Source: an uncultured bacterium
Lineage (GTDB): Bacteria > Cyanobacteriota > Vampirovibrionia > Gastranaerophilales > Gastranaerophilaceae
Direction: 5' to 3'
NCBI GenBank assembly: GCA_945910925.1
Contig: CAMDZX010000012.1
Coordinates: 1 to 23,291, forward strand
Length of the DNA stretch: 23,291 nt
Below are positions 14,856 to 21,155 of this stretch, one piece after another. The notes below the pieces were generated by a model, which made no database searches, was not told the DNA's origin, and saw only the letters and a program-made list of their open reading frames with translations. The stretch's first letter is position 1, and each line of letters begins with the position of its first letter. The translations under genes and the position numbers were made by a program.

Positions 14856-14882
14856 TAAACTTTTAAATTTTCTTGACGTTAA
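14856..14882 (+). promoter_or_regulatory. Sigma-28 (FliA-type) promoter of flagellin
   Basis: TAAA (14856-14859), exactly 15 bp, then GACGTTAA (14875-14882), which matches the FliA -10 element GCCGATAA at six of eight positions. It lies 43 bp before the flagellin ATG, giving a leader of about 35-40 nt that contains AAAGGAG. The class of promoter fits the gene, which raises confidence. Confidence 0.75.
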
Positions 14883-14925
14883 CACGACCATAACTACATA
14901 GGCAACTTATTGAAAGGAGATAGTT

Positions 14926-15933
14926 ATGAGTCTAAGTATTAACACAAACGTTATCTCATTGACGGTACAGAGACACTTCAACTCTACAACCGATTCAATG
15001 TACGATGCGATGGAAAAAATGACAACAGGTTACAAAATCAACTCGGCAGCAGACGATGCGGCAGGTTATGGGGTTGTAAAGAAAATGGAATCCGTTTTGA
15101 ACACATATGATGTTGCATCAACAAACGGTCAAATGGGTTCAAGTTTGTTACAAACTCAAGAAGGTGTTCTTGAAATCGTAGGAAGTTATCTTCAACGTAT
15201 CAGAGACTTGGCAGAACAAGCAGCAAACGGTACTTATGCAACTTCTTCAAGAATCGCAATCGCATCAGAAGTTTCTCAGAGAATGAGTGAAATGAACCGT
15301 CTTTGTGATATCACAGATTTCAACGGTTTGAAATTGTTAGATGGTTCTCAGGTAAATGGTGTTAACCTGCAAGTTGGTATTAATTCAGGTTTAGAAAACG
15401 TTATTGTTCTTGATAAATCCCTTTTTGCAAGTGCAAAAGTTACGGCACTGATGCAATTGACAACCGGCGGCGGACAGTCAACAGCTACAAGTTCTACACA
15501 GGATGATCAATTCAAATATGAAGGTGAAACAGGTAAATTCTACGAAAGTGCTACACTTGCAGAGCTTGCAAAAGATGGTATTGTCACAGACGGTACTGTT
15601 GATGAAACTAAGATGACAATTACTGCTCTATGTAATGCAGTATTCAGAACAGATAACTCCGCACGTATGTTCTTAGATACGATTGACTTGGCAGTAGATG
15701 ATGTTACTAAGAGATCAACCGAAATCGGGTCTTATATGAACCGTGTTGATTCTGCAGTAGAAAGTATCGCTACTCAAAGAGATAACTTGACAGAAGCAAA
15801 ATCATTATTGAAGGATGCGGATATTGCAAAGATTTCTTCTGAATACATTGCTCAACAAATTCTTCAACAAGCAGGTTCTACAATGTTAACAACTGCTAAC
15901 CAAGTGCCAAGTATTGCGTTGAACTTAATCTAA
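14926..15933 (+). CDS. fliC: Flagellin
   Basis: The 335-aa flagellar filament subunit is complete. The N-terminal D0/D1 part starts MSLSINTNVISLTVQRHFN and includes 'YKINSAADDAAGYGVVKKM' and 'LQTQEGVLEIVGSYLQRIRDLAEQAANG' (about residues 75-102). The variable middle (about 170-235) is short. The C-terminal D1/D0 part runs from about 240 and ends in 'ISSEYIAQQILQQAGSTMLTTANQVPSIALNLI'. Export is through the flagellar type III apparatus, so the absence of a signal peptide is expected. AAAGGAG lies about eight bases before the ATG, a sigma-28 promoter precedes it and a hairpin terminator follows, so it is monocistronic. Cys126 and Cys247, each in an otherwise flagellin-like context, are slightly unusual. 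Confidence 0.96.
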   Translation: MSLSINTNVISLTVQRHFNSTTDSMYDAMEKMTTGYKINSAADDAAGYGVVKKMESVLNTYDVASTNGQMGSSLLQTQEGVLEIVGSYLQRIRDLAEQAANGTYATSSRIAIASEVSQRMSEMNRLCDITDFNGLKLLDGSQVNGVNLQVGINSGLENVIVLDKSLFASAKVTALMQLTTGGGQSTATSSTQDDQFKYEGETGKFYESATLAELAKDGIVTDGTVDETKMTITALCNAVFRTDNSARMFLDTIDLAVDDVTKRSTEIGSYMNRVDSAVESIATQRDNLTEAKSLLKDADIAKISSEYIAQQILQQAGSTMLTTANQVPSIALNLI

Positions 15934-15971
15934 TTCTCGCAATAATTATATAACTAGTGTTCCTTTCAATA

Positions 15972-16013
15972 GCAGACCGGACTGATTTATTCAATCCGGT
16001 CTGCACGGTTTTA
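15972..16013 (+). terminator. Intrinsic terminator of flagellin
   Basis: GCAGACCGGA (15972-15981) pairs perfectly with TCCGGTCTGC (15995-16004), with inner TGA/TCA pairing past a bulge, followed by ACGGTTTTAAT. It lies 38 bp after the flagellin stop. Confidence 0.82.
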
Positions 16014-16105
16014 ATGCTTGACGCAAAGCATCATTATCAATCAACCCTCACCAAGAAATTTAAGTTTTCGCAAAGCTCAAACAAAATTTCTGTCCTCTCC
16101 CAAGG

Positions 16106-16443
16106 CACTACTGTCCGAGATAAATTATTCATCCATAATATTTCAAAAAAACATGTCATCCTGAAAGCGTAGAAAACAAACCGGATAGGTCTAGTTTTCG
16201 TTTCTGTTCAGAATCTTACCGGCTATAAATCATACTTCCTAATTGGTAAGATACTGAAATACGCCTGATTTAATGTCTTGCTAAAAAATAAATGCCTCAT
16301 TTTGCCGGCTATTCAGCATGACAGTACTCTTTTTGTAAAAATATCATGGACAACTATGTCTCCCACGAAGAGAGGTATTGTCCCATGGGCCCAATGTTTC
16401 GCGTCAATATTAAATCACTTAGTTACTCAGTAACTCAGTAACT
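16106..16443. repeat. Composite intergenic repeat, right copy (modules A-B-C, expanded)
   Basis: Module A CACTACTGTCC (16106-16116) and module B half TTCAGCATGAC (16312-16322) are exact matches to the left copy at 12547-12710. Module C (16411-16442) matches 12671-12702 at 28 of 32 positions and again has CTCAGTAA octamers (16418-16441). The spacing between A and B is about 130 bp longer than on the left, filled by 'CATCCTGAA' and the inverted repeat at 16207-16258. Confidence 0.65.
16207..16258. repeat. 14-bp inverted repeat
   Basis: TTCAGAATCTTACC (16207-16220) is the reverse complement, with one mismatch, of GGTAAGATACTGAA (16245-16258). It lies inside the expanded right copy of the composite repeat. 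Confidence 0.65.
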
Positions 16444-16475
16444 TTTAAAGTAAAAATTTATATACCCTTCCTTAT

Positions 16476-16504
16476 TTGACTATATACAAATCGTTAATTA
16501 TATG
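16476..16504 (+). promoter_or_regulatory. Candidate sigma-70 promoter of the rny operon
   Basis: TTGACT (16476-16481), 17-bp spacer, TATATG (16499-16504); TATGAT at 16501-16506 is an alternative with 19-bp spacing. The leader to rny would be about 140 nt. Confidence 0.5.
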
Positions 16505-16653
16505 ATATGATTAGAACAGATGTAGTAGATAAATTTTTTTAAAATATATGCGATGAAGATTATTTAGAATGAATATTTTGAGTAAGTACGGCAGGTTATA
16601 TGTGCCGCACCATTGCATATTAATAAAAAAATAGAAAAGGATAAGGTGCCTTT

Positions 16654-18174
16654 ATGAGCAGTTTGTCAATCATTTTATTGATTGTTTCGGTGGCTCTGAT
16701 GCTTGGCGTAGCCTTTCTGCAAATCCGCTATAACAAAATAAAACAAGAATGGGAACGAGCAGAAAAAGAGCAAACCGAAAAAGATGATTTAATTAAGAAG
16801 GAAGCGTTAATTCAAGCAAAAGAAGCCTTACAGGCTGAGAGAGAAAAAATTAATGAGGATGAAAGAGAACGAAGAAGAGAACTCAACAATCTTGAAAACA
16901 AATTAACCAAACGAGAAGATATTCTTGAAAATAAGATTCAAGAAGTAACTGACAAAGAATCTCAACTGGATAAAAAAGAAGAAGAGCTGGAACAAAAAGA
17001 AAACTATCTGGCAGAAACAATCCAAAAACAAATAGCAGAGCTTGAACGTATTGCAGGCATGTCAAGAGAAGATGCAAAAAATATGCTTTTAGAACAATTA
17101 AAGCATGACCTTGCACAAGAACAGATGCAATTAATACGTGAAAATGAGGCAAAAATAAGAGAAGATGCTCTGGAAAAATCAAAAGAAATCCTCTCCACAA
17201 CAATGCAGCGTTGTATGATGGACCAAGTGGTTGAATCTACGGTTGCGGTTGTTTCGTTGCCGAATGATGAAATGAAAGGTCGTATCATCGGACGTGAAGG
17301 TCGTAATATAAGAACACTGGAAACCTTAACAGGTGTAGATTTGATTATCGACGATACACCAGAGGCTGTTGTTCTTTCTTGTTTTGACCCTGTCAGGCGT
17401 GAAATTGCAAAAATTGCACTCGAAAAACTTATTCAAGATGGTAGAATTCACCCTGTAAGAATTGAAGAAGTTGTGGAAAAATCTCGTGAAGAAATAGAGA
17501 AAAAAATATTCCACGAAGGGGAAAATGCCGCACTCGATATGGGTGTTATGGGCTTGAGTAAAGAGCTGATAAAGAATCTCGGAAGATTGTATTATCGTAC
17601 AAGTTACGGACAAAATGTATTAAAACATTCGCTTGAAGTTGGTCATATTGCAGGCATGTTGGCTGCCGAACTCGGTGCAAACGTATATGTTGCAAAACGT
17701 GCGGGACTTCTGCATGACATAGGAAAAGCCGTTGACCAAACTCAAGAAGGTACACATATTCAATTGGGTGTTGAGCTTGCAAGAAGGTTTGGAGAAAAAG
17801 AAGAAATAATCCATGCTATTGAGGCGCACCATGATGATGTTACCGCAAATACGATTGAAGCAGTTCTTGTTAAGCTTGCGGATGCAATATCGGCAGGGCG
17901 ACCGGGAGCAAGACGTGATACTCTGGAAATATACATCAAACGGTTACAAAAAATAGAAGAAATTGTAAACGGATACAAAGGAATCAAGCAATCATTTGCA
18001 GTACAAGCAGGACGTGAAGTAAGAGTAATTGTTGAATCGGAAATGTTTGACGACCTTGCGTCACAAAAACTGGCAAGAGATATTGCTAAAAAGATTGAAG
18101 ATGAACTTGATTATCCGGGACAAATCAGAGTAACTGTTGTTAGAGAATTTAGAACGGTAGAAATAGCAAAATAG
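16654..18174 (+). CDS. rny: Ribonuclease Y
   Basis: This 506-aa membrane-bound endoribonuclease starts mRNA decay. In order: an N-terminal transmembrane helix (about residues 3-22), a long charged coiled coil (about 30-190), a KH RNA-binding domain with GRIIGREGRN (residues 209-218), and an HD phosphohydrolase domain with the metal-binding HD at 354-355 (LLHDIGKAVD) and downstream AHHDD. Length and order match the family (about 510-520 aa). AAGG seven bases before the ATG serves as the ribosome-binding site. It is the first gene of a probable five-gene operon; ymdB follows after 39 bp containing a hairpin. Confidence 0.97.
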   Translation: MSSLSIILLIVSVALMLGVAFLQIRYNKIKQEWERAEKEQTEKDDLIKKEALIQAKEALQAEREKINEDERERRRELNNLENKLTKREDILENKIQEVTDKESQLDKKEEELEQKENYLAETIQKQIAELERIAGMSREDAKNMLLEQLKHDLAQEQMQLIRENEAKIREDALEKSKEILSTTMQRCMMDQVVESTVAVVSLPNDEMKGRIIGREGRNIRTLETLTGVDLIIDDTPEAVVLSCFDPVRREIAKIALEKLIQDGRIHPVRIEEVVEKSREEIEKKIFHEGENAALDMGVMGLSKELIKNLGRLYYRTSYGQNVLKHSLEVGHIAGMLAAELGANVYVAKRAGLLHDIGKAVDQTQEGTHIQLGVELARRFGEKEEIIHAIEAHHDDVTANTIEAVLVKLADAISAGRPGARRDTLEIYIKRLQKIEEIVNGYKGIKQSFAVQAGREVRVIVESEMFDDLASQKLARDIAKKIEDELDYPGQIRVTVVREFRTVEIAK

Positions 18175-18181
18175 AAGTTGA

Positions 18182-18200
18182 GGGGGAGTTTATCTCCCCC
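18182..18200 (+). other. G/C hairpin between rny and ymdB
   Basis: GGGGGAG (18182-18188), TTTAT loop, CTCCCCC (18194-18200). No T-run follows, so it is unlikely to terminate; it may set mRNA processing or stability between the two genes. Confidence 0.6.
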
Positions 18201-18213
18201 GTTATATAGAAAA

Positions 18214-19056
18214 ATGTCTGATAACAAAAACATCAAAATTTTATTTTTTGGAGATTTAGTCGGCAAGATTGCACGTAAGGCTGTTGCCGAATACCTTCAA
18301 CAACGTCGAAATCAAAATGATTATCCTGATTTTGTTATTGCAAACGTAGAAAATGCCTCGCACGGTTTCGGACTTACTGAAAAGAATTACAACGAATTGT
18401 CAGAAGCCGGTATTGATTGTTTTACATCAGGAAACCATATTTGGGATAAAAAAGATATTTTTAACTACATCGAAAAAGCGGACAAACTTATACGTCCGAT
18501 AAATTACCCCGCAAATACTCCGGGACAGGGTTCAAGAGTTTTTGAGAAAAACGGCTGCAAAATTGCAGTTATAAATGCTCTCGGCAGAGTGTTTATGCCT
18601 CCGATTGATTCACCTCTTGAAATCCTCAAGGCGGAGGTTGAACGATTAAAGGAAATTACCCCGTACATTGTTATAGATTTTCATGCGGAGGCTACTGCGG
18701 AAAAGGTTTGTATCGCAAGATATTTATCCGAGCTTGGAGTTTCTGCATTTTTTGGAACACATACTCACATACAAACAGCAGATGAAAAAATTATCAACAA
18801 TATGGCATATATTACCGATGCCGGATTCTGCGGTGCTTCGGATAGTGTTATTGGTATGGAATACTCTACATCTTTACGTCGTATGACTACCTTGTTACCC
18901 GAAAGGTACGAAGTTGCCTCAAATCCCCCTTGTATAATTAATGCAGTTGAAGTTTCGGTTATTGATGGAGCAGCAACTGATATAAAAAGAATTAATGTTA
19001 ATATAGATATGAATGATAAAGAATTGGAGGTCAGCGTTGAAACTAACAGCGTATGA
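18214..19056 (+). CDS. ymdB: YmdB-family metallophosphoesterase (2',3'-cyclic nucleotide phosphodiesterase)
   Basis: The start ATG at 18214 is preferred to an in-frame TTG at 18178, because the 12 extra residues are encoded by the GC hairpin and are not family-like. The 280-aa protein has the dinuclear metal-site motifs of the TIGR00282/YmdB family: FFGDLVGK (Asp14), NVENASHG (Glu46, Asn47), TSGNHIWDKK (Asn74, His75), then 'DFHAEATAEK' and 'GTHTHIQTADE'. YmdB hydrolyses cyclic nucleotides in vitro. In Bacillus, ymdB lies directly after rny and the two act in a common RNA-turnover and developmental pathway; the same order is kept here. No strong ribosome-binding site is seen, suggesting coupling to rny. 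Confidence 0.94.
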   Translation: MSDNKNIKILFFGDLVGKIARKAVAEYLQQRRNQNDYPDFVIANVENASHGFGLTEKNYNELSEAGIDCFTSGNHIWDKKDIFNYIEKADKLIRPINYPANTPGQGSRVFEKNGCKIAVINALGRVFMPPIDSPLEILKAEVERLKEITPYIVIDFHAEATAEKVCIARYLSELGVSAFFGTHTHIQTADEKIINNMAYITDAGFCGASDSVIGMEYSTSLRRMTTLLPERYEVASNPPCIINAVEVSVIDGAATDIKRINVNIDMNDKELEVSVETNSV

Positions 19057-19071
19057 TAACAGGAGGTGGTT

Positions 19072-19920
19072 ATGAAAGCAGATTTTCACATCCACACTTA
19101 TTATTCCGACGGAATTTTTTCTCCTGAAAAAATCGTTGATTTAGCGGTCGAAGCAGGACTACAAGTCATTGCATTAACCGACCACGATAATATCCTTTCC
19201 TACAAAGTTGCAAAGGATTATATAACAAAAAATAACGAATCACTTGAAGTTATACAAGGCGTGGAGATTAACACCTTGTATAAAGGGTATGAGGTTCACA
19301 TTTTGGGTTACATGATGAACGTCAATAACGGTGATTTTAAAAATATGTTGAAAACCCAACAACAGGCACGTATTAAGCAAACTAAGGAAATCTTGAGCCT
19401 ACTTAACAAAAAAGAAGGTATAAAAATCAAGTTTGAAGATGTAAAGGCTATGGTTGCGGAAGGAGGCAGTATAGGTCGTCCTCATATTGCTAAAGCAATA
19501 ACTAACGTTGGAGGTACATCCAATGTTATGGAATCATATAGCAAATATATCAATAATTCGTCACCTGTTTACGTCGAAAGAAAAACCGTATCACCTTTTG
19601 ATGCGGTAGAAATAATATATGATGCGGGCGGAATACCTGTTATTGCACATCCGCACGATATTCCGATTGCGGATGAATTAATACCGAAGTTGGTTAATTG
19701 CGGATTAAGAGGTATTGAGGCATATCACAGAAAACACTCTCCTGCCTTTATAGAACACTTTTCTTCATTGGCAGAAGAATACGGGTTGATTGTAACAGGC
19801 GGTTCCGATTTCCATGCACCTAATATTATGAACGGGCAAATCATTCTCGGAAAAAACTTTATTCCGGAATGGATTTATGACTCGCTTATAAGAGAAAAGA
19901 AACGATTGGACATGGCATAG
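19072..19920 (+). CDS. PHP-domain phosphoesterase (RNase AM / YciV type)
   Basis: The ATG at 19072 follows a perfect AGGAGG by five bases; an in-frame GTG at 19066 overlaps that site and is rejected. The 282-aa protein has the PHP metal-binding motifs: DFHIHTYYSDG (His6, His8, Asp13), LTDHDN (Asp37, His38), GVEIN (Glu65), 'VHILGY', 'GRPHIAKA', 'VIAHPHD' and 'GGSDFHAP'. This spacing matches the YciV/TrpH group, which includes 5'-3' exoribonuclease RNase AM and 3',5'-nucleotide bisphosphatase. Its position after rny and ymdB favours a role in RNA degradation. The stop abuts the ATG of the pseudopilin gene. The exact substrate is not settled from sequence. Confidence 0.9.
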   Translation: MKADFHIHTYYSDGIFSPEKIVDLAVEAGLQVIALTDHDNILSYKVAKDYITKNNESLEVIQGVEINTLYKGYEVHILGYMMNVNNGDFKNMLKTQQQARIKQTKEILSLLNKKEGIKIKFEDVKAMVAEGGSIGRPHIAKAITNVGGTSNVMESYSKYINNSSPVYVERKTVSPFDAVEIIYDAGGIPVIAHPHDIPIADELIPKLVNCGLRGIEAYHRKHSPAFIEHFSSLAEEYGLIVTGGSDFHAPNIMNGQIILGKNFIPEWIYDSLIREKKRLDMA

Positions 19921-20511
19921 ATGAAAAAAGCGTTTACTTTAGTTGAAGTTGTTATATTGCTGGTTATCTTTGTAATGGTAGCTATGCTTGTAATACCGTT
20001 ATCTATTGATGATACCGTTCAGGCAAGAAATATTTCAAAATGGAAACAGGTACATAATGACTTCAAAAATATTCCCACTTCAGTTAAAACTTTTTCGGAC
20101 AAACCGATGGGATTGCAAGACTTCGTTACGGCATTGGTAAAAGTTCATCCACTGAATAATGTCACATCGTACAAAATAAAATATTTAAACGGAGATACGC
20201 CAACCGAAGATTATATCTTTACGGAAAAATATAATACGGATTCGGGTGCATCATTGGCGTTTAAGTGGTTAAATGTTCCTAAAACGGATATAGTAACGAA
20301 CAAACAAATTCTCGGTTTCCTTATGTATGATGTCAATGGGAAACAAGGACCGAATGTCTGGGGAAAAGATATTTTCGGGATGAATATTTATGCGGATACC
20401 ATTGAACCTTTCGGGTTAAATGTATCTTCAGAAGAAGTTGAGTTCGATTGTTCAAGACAGGGAACAGGGTTATATTGCTCTACTTATTACCTGAACGGAG
20501 GTTCTTTCTGA
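19921..20511 (+). CDS. Type IV pilin-like / pseudopilin protein, 196 aa
   Basis: The N-terminus MKKAFTLVEVVILLVIFVMV is a class III (prepilin) signal: cleavage before Phe5, Glu at +5 of the mature protein, then a hydrophobic helix (about residues 5-28). The residue before the cleavage site is Ala rather than the usual Gly, which prepilin peptidases can tolerate. The globular part contains 'MYDVNGKQGPNVWGKDIFGMNIY', a pattern seen in many pseudopilin-like proteins, and two Cys near the C-terminus (FDCSRQGTGLYCST) suited to a disulfide loop. Start is adjacent to the upstream stop; the stop overlaps the LOG start (TGATG). Its fit with neighbouring RNA enzymes is not obvious. Confidence 0.85.
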   Translation: MKKAFTLVEVVILLVIFVMVAMLVIPLSIDDTVQARNISKWKQVHNDFKNIPTSVKTFSDKPMGLQDFVTALVKVHPLNNVTSYKIKYLNGDTPTEDYIFTEKYNTDSGASLAFKWLNVPKTDIVTNKQILGFLMYDVNGKQGPNVWGKDIFGMNIYADTIEPFGLNVSSEEVEFDCSRQGTGLYCSTYYLNGGSF

Positions 20512-21104
20512 TGAAACATAATGTTTGCGTATTTTGTTCCTCCTCAGGTACTCTGGCAGAAAAATTTTATGAAGATGCCAAAGAACTCGGAAAGTTGTTG
20601 GGTGAGAATAATATGACTCTTGTATATGGCGGAAGCAGTGTGGGTACAATGTACGAAACCGCAAAGTATGCAAAAATATACGGTGCAAAAATAATCGGGG
20701 TCATGCCTGAAAAATTGTACGGTTTCGGAGTTTCATCCGAAGAATGTGATGAGTTTCATTTAACACCTGACATGAGAACAAGAAAATCAAAAATGGATGA
20801 GCTTTCAAATGTTGTAATAGCTATGGCAGGTGGTTTTGGAACATTGGAAGAAGTTTCGGAAATGATAGTACAAAAACAACTCGGATATAATAATAAACCA
20901 ATCGTATTTTTAAATACGAATGGTTTTTATGATAACTTGTTCAAGTTTTTTGAAAATATTATTGACGGTTCGTTTGCTAAACATACCGCAAGAGAGCTTT
21001 TTTATGTAGCTTCGACTCCGCAAGAAGCGATAGAGTATATTCTTAACTATGATTATAAAATGAGGGAGCGTACAAAAGAAGATATATATACAAAGGCAGT
21101 CTGA
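20511..21104 (+). CDS. LOG-family protein (lysine-decarboxylase-like / cytokinin-riboside phosphoribohydrolase)
   Basis: The start is the ATG at 20511, nine bases after GGAGG and sharing one base with the upstream TGA; a longer in-frame start would begin inside the pseudopilin gene. The 197-aa protein has the LOG Rossmann fold: VCVFCSSSGT at the start, 'TLVYGGSSVGTMYETA', the 'MRTRKSKM' motif (residues 88-95) and 'AGGFGTLEE' (106-114). The canonical motif is PGGxGTxxE; here the Pro is Ala106. LOG enzymes release nucleobase from nucleoside 5'-monophosphates, fitting the neighbouring nucleotide/RNA genes. It is the last gene of the operon; no terminator was seen before the next promoter. Confidence 0.9.
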   Translation: MKHNVCVFCSSSGTLAEKFYEDAKELGKLLGENNMTLVYGGSSVGTMYETAKYAKIYGAKIIGVMPEKLYGFGVSSEECDEFHLTPDMRTRKSKMDELSNVVIAMAGGFGTLEEVSEMIVQKQLGYNNKPIVFLNTNGFYDNLFKFFENIIDGSFAKHTARELFYVASTPQEAIEYILNYDYKMRERTKEDIYTKAV

Positions 21105-21109
21105 TTTCA

Positions 21110-21118
21110 TGCTAAAAT
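21110..21118 (+). promoter_or_regulatory. Candidate extended -10 promoter for the 21156 gene
   Basis: TGC followed by TAAAAT (21113-21118), an extended -10 form, with no good -35. The leader would be about 30 nt. Confidence 0.4.
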
Positions 21119-21155
21119 AGGTTTAAAATAAGTATTACAAAGGTTTTTTGGAAAT

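Larger units (their letters stand above)
15934..16653. other. 720-bp intergenic region with repeats and the rny promoter
   Basis: After the flagellin terminator come the right-hand copy of the composite repeat (16106-16443), an inverted repeat (16207-16258), a bulged hairpin CATGGACAA/TTGTCCCATG (16345-16387), the rny promoter (16476-16504) and a small inverted repeat CGGCA/TGCCG (16589-16607). A 71-codon open frame at 15957-16172 runs across the terminator and repeat modules with no ribosome-binding site, and is not counted as a gene. Confidence 0.6.

Noticed and set aside
15957..16172. 71-codon open frame after flagellin
   Set aside because: It spans the flagellin terminator and repeat modules, has no ribosome-binding site and shows no protein-like pattern.
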